A stretch of DNA of 64,000 bases from positions 434,001 through 498,000 of the forward strand of contig CALSRX010000004.1 of the NCBI GenBank assembly GCA_943788865.1, read 5' to 3'. Position 1 is the stretch's first letter. Each line of letters starts with the position of its first letter. Source of the stretch: an uncultured Polaribacter sp. (GTDB lineage: Bacteria > Bacteroidota > Bacteroidia > Flavobacteriales > Flavobacteriaceae). A model generated the notes under the pieces. That model was not told the DNA's origin. It made no database searches and worked only from the letters and a program-made list of their open reading frames with translations. A program made the translations under genes and the position numbers. Positions 46,321 to 55,537 of this stretch are shown in pieces.

Positions 46321-46350
46321 AAAAAGCGAATAGTACTATTCGCTTTTTTT
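46321..46350 (+). terminator. Terminator after the outer-membrane barrel gene
   Basis: Perfect palindromic stem AAGCGAATAG / CTATTCGCTT with a long T run, 20 bases after the stop. Confidence 0.9.
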
Positions 46351-46403
46351 TATTATAAATAAACTTGTATTTTACTGGTTAATTTTTAATAACCCTTTTC
46401 GTA

Positions 46404-48125
46404 ATGAAAAAAACAATCTTTTTTTTATTTAGCCTACTATTTATTTTATCGTGTAAGAATACTACTAAAAAAGATTTTGCAGATACTGTTATCATTAATG
46501 CTCATATTTATACATTATGTTGGAACAATCCTTTGTTAAATGGAACTCCAGCAACAAACGCTCCTTTTAAAGATGGTAAATGGCAGTTTGATGCACAAGC
46601 AATAGCGATTAAAAACAATACAATTCAGTTTGTTGGATCTAATAAGAAAGTGAAAGAATTTATAGGAGATTCTACAAAAATTATTGATGCAAAAAGCGCG
46701 GTAATTGTTCCTGGTTTAATCGAATCTCATGGGCATTTGCAAGAATTAGGAGAGAAAAATGAAGCAATTAATCTCGAAAATTTAACGAAACAGCAAATAG
46801 TAGATTTAATTATCAAAAGAGCTGCTGAGACGCCAAAAGGTGAGTGGATTATTGCTTCTGGTTGGGATGAAGCAGCTTTTGCAAATGACTACCCAGATAT
46901 GGTTCAATTAAGTAAACTAACACAAAATAATCCTATTGTTTTAATAGGGCTGCGTGGTTTTGGAGTTATGGGAAATGCATTGGCTTTTGAAAATGCAGGG
47001 ATTACAAAAAAAACAAAAGCTACTGATGGTGGAGAAATACTAAAAGATACAAAAGGAAGTCTAAAATACATTTTATTAAATAGTGCTAAAAATTTGTTAT
47101 TAGATAAAATTCCTAAGAAGACACTAGCGCAACAAACACGTGCCATAGAATACGGATTTAATGAGTTGTTAAAATTAGGTTTTACAACAACGCATCACGC
47201 AGGGGTTGCAGAAGAGCACATGGATGTATATGAAGCTTTGCTTAAGAAAAATAAACTACCTATGCGAGTTCATGCTTTTATTGCAGCGCGTATGTATAAT
47301 ATTAACTTGGTAAACAAATGGCTAGAAAAAGGACCAACTACAGATGATGCATCGTTTTTACAGGTCAGAAATTTTAAAGCATATTATGATGGTTCTTTAG
47401 GTTCTCGTGGTGCGAAATTTTTAGAAGATTATACTGATAAAAAAGGACATACAGGGGTTAGTGGATTGGCCTATGGCTTTCATGAAGACATGATTATTAA
47501 AGCTTTGGATGCAGGGTTTCAATTGGCAATTCATGCAATCGGAGATAAAGCAAATAGAGATGTCTTAGATTTATATGAGAACTATTTCAAAGCGCATCCT
47601 AAATCTAAAGAATTACGACATAGAATTGAACATGTGCAAATCGTGCATCCAGATGATTTTTCTAGATTCAGCAAATTAAATATAATTGCTTCTATGGAGC
47701 CAGCTCATGCAGTTGAAGATATGCCCTGGGCAATTGACCGAGTTGGAGAAAAAAGAGCAAAAGGAGCTTACGCATGGCGTACATTAAGAAACAATAATTT
47801 AACTGTAATTTTTAATTCAGATTTTACAGGTTCAGACCCGAGTTTCTTTTACGGAATGCACAGTGCCATCACTAAAAAGAAAAAAACGGATGATAAACAA
47901 TGGTTTCCAGAGCAAGCTTTTACCAAAGAAGAATCATTAAGAGCTTATACCATTTGGGCTGCTTATGCTGCAAAACAGGAAAACCTAACGGGTACAATTG
48001 AAGTTGGAAAATGGGCAGATTTAACATTTATGGATGTGGATGTTTTAAATGCAGATCCAACAGAAATATTAAATGGCGTCATTTTGAAGACTATGATAAA
48101 TGGAAAGGTAGTTTATGAGAAATAG
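46404..48125 (+). CDS. Amidohydrolase-family lipoprotein (YtcJ/AepA-like)
   Basis: 573 residues. A lipoprotein signal with Cys17 (FILSC) suggests membrane anchoring, unusual for the mostly cytoplasmic amidohydrolases but common in Bacteroidota. The amidohydrolase_3 core shows 'VIVPGLIESHGHLQELGE' (first metal-binding HxH), 'TTTHHAGVAEEHMDVYEAL', the carboxylate/lysine region 'FKAYYDGSLGSRGAKFLEDY', 'LAIHAIGDKANRDVLDLYE', 'HRIEHVQIVHPDD' and a terminal 'NSDFTGSDPSFFYGMHSAIT'. The family hydrolyses diverse C-N bonds; the substrate is not predictable. It is monocistronic, convergent with metK, sharing the terminator. Confidence 0.9.
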   Translation: MKKTIFFLFSLLFILSCKNTTKKDFADTVIINAHIYTLCWNNPLLNGTPATNAPFKDGKWQFDAQAIAIKNNTIQFVGSNKKVKEFIGDSTKIIDAKSAVIVPGLIESHGHLQELGEKNEAINLENLTKQQIVDLIIKRAAETPKGEWIIASGWDEAAFANDYPDMVQLSKLTQNNPIVLIGLRGFGVMGNALAFENAGITKKTKATDGGEILKDTKGSLKYILLNSAKNLLLDKIPKKTLAQQTRAIEYGFNELLKLGFTTTHHAGVAEEHMDVYEALLKKNKLPMRVHAFIAARMYNINLVNKWLEKGPTTDDASFLQVRNFKAYYDGSLGSRGAKFLEDYTDKKGHTGVSGLAYGFHEDMIIKALDAGFQLAIHAIGDKANRDVLDLYENYFKAHPKSKELRHRIEHVQIVHPDDFSRFSKLNIIASMEPAHAVEDMPWAIDRVGEKRAKGAYAWRTLRNNNLTVIFNSDFTGSDPSFFYGMHSAITKKKKTDDKQWFPEQAFTKEESLRAYTIWAAYAAKQENLTGTIEVGKWADLTFMDVDVLNADPTEILNGVILKTMINGKVVYEK

Positions 48126-48130
48126 ACATA

Positions 48131-48162
48131 AAAAAACCTCAAACTGAGTTGTTTGAGGTTTT
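48131..48162. terminator. Terminator between the amidohydrolase gene and metK
   Basis: Stem AAAACCTCAAAC / GTTTGAGGTTTT with a six-base loop and flanking A run; it can serve both convergent genes. Confidence 0.82.
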
Positions 48163-48183
48163 AAGTATATTTAATTTTCTTTC

Positions 48184-49440
48184 TTAGAAACCAAAAGCTT
48201 CTCTTACTTTATCTACATAATCTAATTTTTCCCAAGTGAAGGTTTCTACTTCTTGTGAAACAGTTTCTCCCATTGGATTCGAAAATGTTACAGTCTTCAC
48301 TTCTGGAGTTCTTCCCATATGTCCGTATGCAGCAGTTTCAGAGTAAATCGGTGTTCTCAATTTTAAGCGTTGCTCAATAAAATAAGGACGCATATCAAAA
48401 ATGGTTTCTACAATTTTACTGATCTCTCCATCTGTTAAATTTAACGTTGATGTTCCGTATGTTTCTACATTGATACTTGTAGGTTTTGCAACTCCAATAG
48501 CATAAGAAACTTGTACTAAAACTTCTTTACAAACTCCTGCAGCCACCAAATTTTTAGCAATATGTCTTGTTGCATATGCTCCAGATCTATCTACTTTAGA
48601 AGGATCTTTTCCAGAAAATGCTCCACCTCCGTGAGCGCCTTTTCCACCATACGTATCAACAATAATTTTACGTCCAGTTAAACCTGTATCTCCATGTGGT
48701 CCACCAACAACAAAGGTTCCTGTTGGATTGATATGATAGGTGATTTTATCGTTAAATAAAGCTTGAATATTTTCAGGTAATTTTGCAATCACCCTCGGGA
48801 TTAAAATGTGTACAATGTCAGATTTGATTTTTTCTAACATTACCTCGTCGTTTTCATCAAAATCATCGTGTTGTGTAGACACAACAATGGCATCAATTCT
48901 TTGCGGAATGTTATCATCAGAATACTCAATAGTAACTTGAGATTTAGCATCAGGACGTAAATAAGTAATCTCTTTATTTTCTCGTCTTAATTCAGCCAAT
49001 TCAATTAGTAAACGATGCGATAACTCTAATGCTAGTGGCATATAATTTTCGGTTTCATCAGTCGCATAACCAAACATCATTCCTTGATCTCCTGCACCTT
49101 GTTCTTCTTTGTTAGCTCTATCTACTCCCTGATTAATATCTGGAGATTGCTCATGAATTGCAGAGAAAACACCACAAGAACTTCCGTCAAACATGTATTC
49201 GCTTTTTGTATAGCCAATTTTGTTGATGACATCACGTGCAATTTTTTGAACATCTAAATAGGTGTTAGATTTTACTTCTCCAGCTAATACAACCTGACCA
49301 GTTGTTACCAATGTTTCGCAGGCAACTTTAGATGCTGAATCGAAAGCTAAAAAATTATCTATTAGGGCGTCTGAAATTTGATCAGCTACTTTATCTGGAT
49401 GTCCTTCTGAAACAGACTCAGAAGTAAATAAATATGACAT
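48184..49440 (-). CDS. metK: S-adenosylmethionine synthetase MetK
   Basis: 418 residues, full length. It has the N-terminal '[21 protein letters not shown]', '[15 protein letters not shown]' (the methionine/ATP loop), '[21 protein letters not shown]' and '[27 protein letters not shown]'. It makes SAM from methionine and ATP. It lies divergent from a SAM-sensing riboswitch that controls methionine biosynthesis, so its product is the ligand of its neighbour's switch. The transcript leader is long (about 125 bases) if the -7 box at 49573-49580 is used. Confidence 0.97.
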   Translation of the reverse strand: MSYLFTSESVSEGHPDKVADQISDALIDNFLAFDSASKVACETLVTTGQVVLAGEVKSNTYLDVQKIARDVINKIGYTKSEYMFDGSSCGVFSAIHEQSPDINQGVDRANKEEQGAGDQGMMFGYATDETENYMPLALELSHRLLIELAELRRENKEITYLRPDAKSQVTIEYSDDNIPQRIDAIVVSTQHDDFDENDEVMLEKIKSDIVHILIPRVIAKLPENIQALFNDKITYHINPTGTFVVGGPHGDTGLTGRKIIVDTYGGKGAHGGGAFSGKDPSKVDRSGAYATRHIAKNLVAAGVCKEVLVQVSYAIGVAKPTSINVETYGTSTLNLTDGEISKIVETIFDMRPYFIEQRLKLRTPIYSETAAYGHMGRTPEVKTVTFSNPMGETVSQEVETFTWEKLDYVDKVREAFGF

Positions 49441-49572
49441 ATTTTTATTTTTTAATGTTATGGAAAAATAAAAAAAATTGCTTGGAAGCTAAAAAGAAGT
49501 AGAAAATTACTGCTTTAGCTTTTTTTTATAGAGGTTGCAATCAGTTCAAATTTTTCCTCGAATTATCGATTG

Positions 49573-49580
49573 CAAATGTA
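49573..49580 (-). promoter_or_regulatory. -7 promoter box for metK
   Basis: Minus-strand TACATTTG fits TAnnTTTG, with a TTTG-like -33 block about 15 bases further upstream. It leaves a leader of about 125 nt before ATG 49440. Confidence 0.5.
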
Positions 49581-49691
49581 CAGCTAAAAACATTACAAAA
49601 AAATAAAATGAAAAAAAGTTCAAATAAATTTGGTTATTAACTTTTTCTAACTGAATATTTGTGCTCAGAAAGTTCATCACTTATTGACAAT

Positions 49692-49812
49692 GTTATCAAG
49701 AAAGGCGGAGGGATTAGACCCTATGAAGCCTTAGCAACCCTTTACACTTAGTAAAGAAGGTGCTAAATTCTACTTAATTTCAGATTCATTTATCAGAAAT
49801 TGGATAGATAAC
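49692..49812 (+). ncRNA. SAM-I (S-box) riboswitch upstream of the met operon
   Basis: P1 closes GTTATC (49692-49697) with GATAAC (49807-49812). Between these lie the S-box consensus blocks in order: ATCAAGAAAGGCGGAGGGA, CCCTATGAAGCC, TTAGCAACC, AAGGTGCTAAATTC and the GGATAGAT just before the 3' arm of P1. The P3 arm near 49755-49765 is short. By family it binds SAM and lowers expression of the downstream methionine genes (metY, metH, metF). The leader continues 190 bases to the metY ATG. Confidence 0.93.
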
Positions 49813-50002
49813 TCAAAAAATAATTACTGACGAGTAATTGTAATAATTCTTTATAACATTTTTCTAGTAAGTACGTCAAATTATTGACGCATTTGACTTT
49901 TGGTTTAATCTCAAAACGATTCGAAATACGTAGTATTTAGTTTCTTTTGAAAATGTCATTCTCACGAAAGCGGGAATCTAATTAACTCAAAAAACAAGAA
50001 AA
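49813..50002 (+). other. Riboswitch expression-platform region before metY
   Basis: 190 bases between the aptamer and metY. It holds a palindrome CGTCAA-atta-TTGACG (49874-49889), a second palindrome AAATAC-gta-GTATTT near 49924, and a half-copy of the GTCATT dispersed repeat (49955-49980). No stem followed by a clean T run was found, so the off-switch could act on translation or by an unusual terminator. Confidence 0.4.
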
Positions 50003-50349
50003 ATGAGTACACAAAAATTTGCAACCAATGTGTTGCACGCCGGACACGATGTTCAGCAACATGCAGGAACAAGAGCAGTTCCAATTTATCAAACTACCTC
50101 GTATGTTTTTAACAATTCAGAACATGCAGCAAATCTTTTTTTAAATGCGCTAAAAATGTGTTCTTTGTCTGCTAATTTAGGAGATACAAGAACTATTGTT
50201 ACACATCCAGCATCTACAACACATACTAGTTTGCAGAAGAAGATCGATTGGAAGTTGGAATTACTGATGGATTGGTTCGTATTTCTGTTGGATTAGAACA
50301 TCAAAATGATATTATGAACGATTTAAAACAAGCTTTAGAACATGTCTAA
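50003..50349 (+). pseudogene. metY: O-acetylhomoserine sulfhydrylase MetY remnant (large internal deletion plus frameshift)
   Basis: The first ~48 residues match the N-terminus of MetY ('[41 protein letters not shown]'). The sequence then jumps, in frame, to the C-terminal '[30 protein letters not shown]'. About 300 residues, including the PLP lysine, are missing. A -1 frameshift at about 50236 then hides '[37 protein letters not shown]', which resumes in the next frame and ends at 50349, overlapping the metH start. The intact protein would make homocysteine from O-acetylhomoserine and sulfide. As shown it cannot be active. It could be real decay or a collapsed assembly; the junction 'LF' suggests a short direct repeat at the break. 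Confidence 0.85.
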
Positions 50350-51349
50350 TATATATAAAGAATTAAAACGAAGGATTTTATTATTAGACGGTGCAATGGG
50401 GACAATGTTGCAAGCGTATAAATTTACTGAAGCCGATTTTAGAGGTGAGCGTTTTAAAGAGTATCCGACACCTTTACAAGGAAATAATGATTTGTTATCT
50501 ATAACACAACCTGAAGCAATCAAAACCATACATGGGAAATATTTTGAAGCTGGGGCAGATATTATTGAAACCAACACATTTTCTGGAACTACCATTGCAA
50601 TGGCAGATTATCAAATGGAAGATTTGGTGTATGAACTGAATTATCAATCTGCAAAAATAGCCAAAGAAGTTGCTACTGAATTTACAGCAAAAGAACCCCA
50701 CAAACCTACGGTTTGTAGCCGGTTCAATTGGGCCAACAAATAGAACGGCAAGTATGTCTCCAGATGTAAATGACCCTGGTTATAGAGCCGTTACTTTTGA
50801 CGATTTAAGAATTGCTTACAAACAACAAGTAGAAGCTTTAGATTGATGGTGGTGTAGATGTCTTATTGGTAGAAACTGTTTTTGATACCTTAAATGCCAA
50901 AGCAGCTTTGTTTGCTATTGAAGAAGTAAAAGACGAAAGAAATATGATATTCCATTATGTTAAGTGGAACGATTACAGATGCTTCTGGTAGAACATTGTC
51001 TGGTCAAACAGCAGAAGCATTTTTAATTTCTGTTTCTCATATTCCATTATTATCTGTCGGATTTAATTGCGCTTTAGGAGCCAATTTATTACAACCACAT
51101 TTAGAGGCAATTGCGAATAAAACTGATTTTGCAATTTCTGCACATCCAAATGCAGGTTTGCCAAATGCTTTTGGAGAATATGACGAAACTCCAGAAGAAA
51201 TGGGTGAACAAATCGAAGAATATTTAAAGAAAGATTTGATAAATATTATTGGTGGTTGCTGTGGTACATCTCCAGAGCACATTCGAGTAATTGCAACATT
51301 GCTGCAAATATACAACCTAGAAGTATTTCTGCTGATATCAGAATTTTAG
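50342..51349 (+). pseudogene. metH: MetH N-terminal part (homocysteine S-methyltransferase domain), multiple frameshifts
   Basis: Flavobacteria carry MetH as two genes; this is the first, with the homocysteine/zinc domain. 'LLLDGAMGTMLQAYKFTEADFRG' starts it and the zinc ligands are in 'GFNCALGA' and '[12 protein letters not shown]'. The frame breaks at five places: an extra base at about 50708, an extra G at 50841, missing bases at about 50946 and 50954, and one at about 51299. Between breaks the protein reads perfectly ('[21 protein letters not shown]', '[19 protein letters not shown]', '[16 protein letters not shown]'). There are no nonsense codons in the restored frame. It would be about 335 residues if intact. 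Confidence 0.85.
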
Positions 51350-51358
51350 TTAAAAGAA

Positions 51359-54035
51359 ATGAAGTAAACAAACTAAATACATGCATTTGTCTGGTTTAGA
51401 ACCGTTAGTTCTGAATGAAAACAGCAATTTCATAATAGTTGGAGAACGTACAAATGTTGCAGGTTCTCGTAAATTTTTACGCTTAATAAAAGAAGAAAAA
51501 TTTGATCGAAGCTCTAGATATTGCAAGACATCAAGTAGATGGTGGGGCGCAAATTATCGATATTAATTTTGATGATGGTTTGATTGATGGAAAAGAAGCG
51601 ATGGTTCGTTTTTTAAATTTCATTGCAGCAGAACCTGATATTTGTAGAGTGCCTATCATGATTGATAGCTCTAAATGGGAAATCATAGAAGCTGGTTTGC
51701 AAGTTGTTCAAGGAAAATGTGTAGTAAATTCTATTTCTCTTAAAGAAGGAGAAGAGAAATTTATTTGGGAAGCAACACAAATCAAAAGCTATGGAGCTGC
51801 AGTAATTGTCATGGCTTTTGATGAAGTTGGGCAAGCAGATACTTATGAAAGAAGAATAGAAATAGCAAAACGCTCTTATGACATCTTAGTGAACATTGTC
51901 AACTTTCCTTCAGAAGATATTATTTTCGATTTAAATATATTTCCTGTGGCAACAGGAATGGATGAGCATAAAAGAAATGCCATCGATTTTATAGAAGCAA
52001 CACGTTGGGTTCGTAAAAATTTACCAAATGTTTCGTGTAAGTGGAGGTGTAAGTAATGTGTCTTTTTCATTTAGAGGTAATGATGGTGTTCGTGAAGCAA
52101 TGCATTCTGTGTTTTTGTATCATGCCATTCAGGCTGGTATGAATATGGGGATTGTAAATCCCGCATTTTTAGAAGTTTATGATGATATTCCAAAGGATTT
52201 ATTAGAGCATGTAGAAGACGTTATTTTAGATAGAAGAGAAGATGCGACTGAACGTTTATTAGATTTTGCTGAAACTGTAAAAGGGTCTAAAGTTGAAAAA
52301 GGATTGGATTTATCTTGGAGAGAAAATCCAGTTCAAGATAGAATTACACATGCTTTGGTAAAAGGAATTGATGCTTTTATTATTGAAGATGTAGAGCAAG
52401 CAAGACAAGAGTCTGCAAAACCAATTGAAGTTATTGAAGGTCATTTAATGATTGGAATGAATGTAGTTGGTGATTTGTTTGGAGCGGGAAAAATGTTTTT
52501 ACCACAAGTAGTGAAATCGGCACGAGTGATGAAAAAGGCAGTAGGATATTTAAATCCATTTATTGAAGCAGAAAAAGGAGATAAACAGGAGCCTGTCGGT
52601 AAAATTTTGATGGCCACGGTAAAAGGAGATGTGCATGATATTGGTAAAAACATTGTGAGTGTAGTTTTGGCGTGTAACAATTATGAAATTGTTGATTTAG
52701 GAGTGATGGTTCCACCAGAAAAAATTATCGAAACCGCTAAAAATAAAAATGTTGATGTAATTGGTTTATCTGGATTAATTACTCCTTCATTAGATGAAAT
52801 GGTGTATTTGGCAAAAGAAATGCAACGTCAGAATTTTGAAGTTCCGTTACTTATTGGTGGCGCAACAACATCTAAAGCACATACGGCTGTTAAGATAGAT
52901 ACACAATATAGTAATGCTGTGGTACATGTAAATGATGCTTCTAGAGCGGTTACCGTTGTTGGAGATTTATTAAATAAAAAGTCTTCTCACGAATATGTAT
53001 CGAAATTGAAAAAAGATTATGATGAATTCAGAACTAAGTTTTTAAAACGAGGAAAAGAGAAAGCATATATTTCAATAAAGGAGGCTCGTAAACGTAAGTT
53101 TAAAATTGATTGGGAAACTACTTCAATTACAAAACCAAACGAATTAGGTATTCAAGTTTTAAAACAATTGAGTTTAAAAGAATTAGTGCCTTTTATAGAT
53201 TGGAGTCCATTTTTTAGGAGTTGGGATTTGCATGGGAAATACCCAGCTATTTTAAAAGATAAAATTGTAGGAGAGCAAGCGGCTCAATTGTTTGATGACG
53301 CTCAAGAAATGCTACAAAAAATCATTACAAAACAATTGTTAAAGCCAAAAGCTATTTTCGGATTGTTTGAAGCGAATACTATAAATGAAGATGATATTTC
53401 TATTCAAAAGCATGGAAAAGAAATCGTAGTTTTTAGAACCTTACGTCAACAATTAAAAAAGAGAGAAGGGATTCCAAATATTGCTTTAGCAGATTTTATA
53501 GCTCCGAAAGAAACTGAGAAAACGGATTATATGGGGGCTTTTTACTACAGCTATTTTTGGAGCTCAAGAATTAGCAGAGAGCTATCGGGTACTAGAAGAC
53601 GATTACAGTGCAATTATGGTACAAGCAATAGCAGACAGGTTTGCAGAAGCTTTAGCAGAATATTTACACAAACAAATCAGAACAAAACATTGGGGGTATG
53701 CTTCAGATGAAATCTTAACAAACGATGATTTAATTAAAGAAAATTATAAAGGAATTCGCCCTGCTCCAGGATACCCTGCCTGTCCAGATCATTTAGAAAA
53801 AGAAACTATTTGGGAATTGTTAGAAGTAGAAAAAAGCATTGGTGTGACATTGACAGAAAGTCTAGCAATGTGGCCTGCAGCAGCAGTTTCTGGTTATTAT
53901 TTTGGAAACGAAGAAGCAAAGTATTTTGGTTTGGGTAAAATCACAGATGATCAAGTACGGGACTTTGCTATAAGAAAAGGAATCACTTTAGATAAAGCCA
54001 GAAAATGGTTGCATCCAGCAATAGCAGAAAATTAA
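51359..54035 (+). pseudogene. metH: MetH C-terminal part (pterin, cobalamin and activation domains), multiple frameshifts
   Basis: This is the second half of split MetH, about 890 residues when restored. Blocks in order: 'LSGLEPLVLNENSNFIIVGERTNVAGSRKF' (pterin domain start), '[23 protein letters not shown]', cobalamin-binding '[28 protein letters not shown]' with the DxHxxG lower-ligand His, and activation-domain 'RPAPGYPACPDHLEK' and 'SLAMWPAAAVSGYYF'. Breaks: near 51361 and 51378 (missing bases), 51507 (extra C), about 52038 (extra base) and about 53545 (lost bases, probably five, near [15 protein letters not shown]). The start is taken as ATG 51359; 51381 is the alternative. It transfers methyl from 5-methyl-THF to homocysteine when intact. 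Confidence 0.85.
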
Positions 54036-54060
54036 GACACTGAACTAAATTCAGCATAAA

Positions 54061-55014
54061 ATGAAAGTAACAGAACACTTAAAAAAAGGCAAAGGAAAAA
54101 CATTGTTTTCGTTTGAAATTATTCCTCCAAAAAAAGGAAATCACATTCAAGATTTATATGATAATATAGATCTATTGATGGAGTTCAACCCACCATTTAT
54201 AGACGTTACAACTTCAAGAGAAGAATATGTATATATTGAAAAACAAGGATTGTTAGACCGTAAAATAACCAGAATGCGACCTGGAACTGTCGGTATTTGC
54301 GCAGCAATCAAACATAAATACGATGTAGATACTGTTCCGCATGTATTGTGTGGAGGTTTTACAAAAGAAGAAACAGAATACTTATTGGTAGATTGTCATT
54401 ATTTAGGAATAGAAAATGTAATGGCTTTGCGTGGAGATGCAATGAGTCATCAAAAATATTTTGAAGCGACAAATGGCGGTCATCAATATGCAACACAATT
54501 AGTACAGCAAATAAAAGATTTGAATAAAGGAAAATACTTACATGATGTGATTGAAGCCAATCATAATGCAGATTTTTGTATTGGTGTTGCAGGTTATCCA
54601 GAAAAACATTTAGAATCACCATCTCTAAAATCAGATTTAAAAAGATTGAAAGAGAAAGTAGATGCTGGTGCAGATTATGTTGTAACTCAAATGTTTTTCG
54701 ACAATCAAAAATATTTCGATTTTGTAAAATCTGCTAGAGAAATAGGGATTAACGTTCCAATTATTCCAGGAATTAAGCCATTAGCAGTACAAAGGCATTT
54801 GCAATTATTGCCACAGGTATTTAAAATTGATTTGCCAGAACCGTTAATAACCGAAGTTGAAAAATGCAAATCAAATACAGAAGTGAGACAAGTTGGTGTA
54901 GAATGGGCAATACAGCAATCAAAAGAATTGTTAGAAGCCGGAGTGCCTTTATTACATTATTATTCAATGGGAAAATCAACTAATATCAAAGCAATTGCAG
55001 AGGCAGTTTTTTAA
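54061..55014 (+). CDS. metF: 5,10-methylenetetrahydrofolate reductase MetF
   Basis: 317 residues, intact. 'FSFEIIPPKKG' near residue 16, 'FIDVTTS', 'VPHVLCGGFTKEETEYLLVD', 'VMALRGDAM', 'IGVAGYPEKHLESPSLKSDLKRLKEKVDAGADYVVTQMFFD' and 'PIIPGIKPLAV' are all family motifs of this FAD enzyme. It makes 5-methyl-THF, the methyl donor for MetH. It is the last gene of the riboswitch-controlled operon, 25 bases after metH, and notably has none of the indels seen in its neighbours. A CTGAACTAAATTCAG palindrome lies just upstream. Confidence 0.96.
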   Translation: MKVTEHLKKGKGKTLFSFEIIPPKKGNHIQDLYDNIDLLMEFNPPFIDVTTSREEYVYIEKQGLLDRKITRMRPGTVGICAAIKHKYDVDTVPHVLCGGFTKEETEYLLVDCHYLGIENVMALRGDAMSHQKYFEATNGGHQYATQLVQQIKDLNKGKYLHDVIEANHNADFCIGVAGYPEKHLESPSLKSDLKRLKEKVDAGADYVVTQMFFDNQKYFDFVKSAREIGINVPIIPGIKPLAVQRHLQLLPQVFKIDLPEPLITEVEKCKSNTEVRQVGVEWAIQQSKELLEAGVPLLHYYSMGKSTNIKAIAEAVF

Positions 55015-55083
55015 TATAAATACTTTTGATACATGTATTGTAAAAAGTAATTTTCATAGGACTTAAAAGGAAAATTATTTGAT

Positions 55084-55091
55084 TACTTTTG
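55084..55091 (+). promoter_or_regulatory. -7 promoter box for trxA
   Basis: TACTTTTG fits TAnnTTTG, 38 bases before the trxA ATG at 55130. Confidence 0.55.
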
Positions 55092-55129
55092 TAAAGTACA
55101 AATTGAATTAACAAATAAAAATAAATAAA

Positions 55130-55447
55130 ATGGCATTAGAAATTACAGATGCAAACTTCGAAGAAGTAGTATTGAAATCTGACAAACCAGTTTTAGTAGA
55201 TTTTTGGGCAGCTTGGTGTGGACCTTGTAGAATGGTTGGACCAATCGTTGATGAAATCTCAACTGAATATGAAGGGAAAGCTGTTGTGGGTAAAGTAGAT
55301 GTTGATGCAAATCAAGAATTTGCAGCAAAATATGGAGTAAGAAACATTCCTACTGTTTTAGTATTTAAAAACGGAGAAGTGGTAGATAAACAAGTTGGAG
55401 TTGCTCCTAAAAATGTTTATACAGGTAAAATTGATGCTGCAATGTAA
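55130..55447 (+). CDS. trxA: Thioredoxin
   Basis: 105 residues, full length. The active site WCGPC gives Cys30 and Cys33 (FWAAWCGPCRMVGP), with the conserved Asp25-like 'VDFWA' strand, cis-Pro in 'NIPTVLVFKNGE' and the closing 'VGVAPKN' helix. No signal peptide, so cytoplasmic. It reduces protein disulfides, using thioredoxin reductase encoded elsewhere. It is monocistronic, with its own -7 box and terminator. Confidence 0.97.
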   Translation: MALEITDANFEEVVLKSDKPVLVDFWAAWCGPCRMVGPIVDEISTEYEGKAVVGKVDVDANQEFAAKYGVRNIPTVLVFKNGEVVDKQVGVAPKNVYTGKIDAAM

Positions 55448-55481
55448 TTGCAAATAGTAACAATAACAATTTATATATAAG

Positions 55482-55511
55482 AAAAGGTTTGGCTAAGGTC
55501 AAACCTTTTTT
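55482..55511 (+). terminator. Terminator after trxA
   Basis: Stem AAAAGGTTTG / CAAACCTTTT with an eight-base loop and T run, 35 bases after the stop. Confidence 0.88.
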
Positions 55512-55537
55512 TATTTTTAGAATCTTATTTTCTTCAT

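Noticed and set aside
50342..54035. Programmed frameshifting as the explanation for metH
   Set aside because: There are about ten shifts of mixed sign without slippery-site plus stimulator structure; this is not compatible with regulated recoding.
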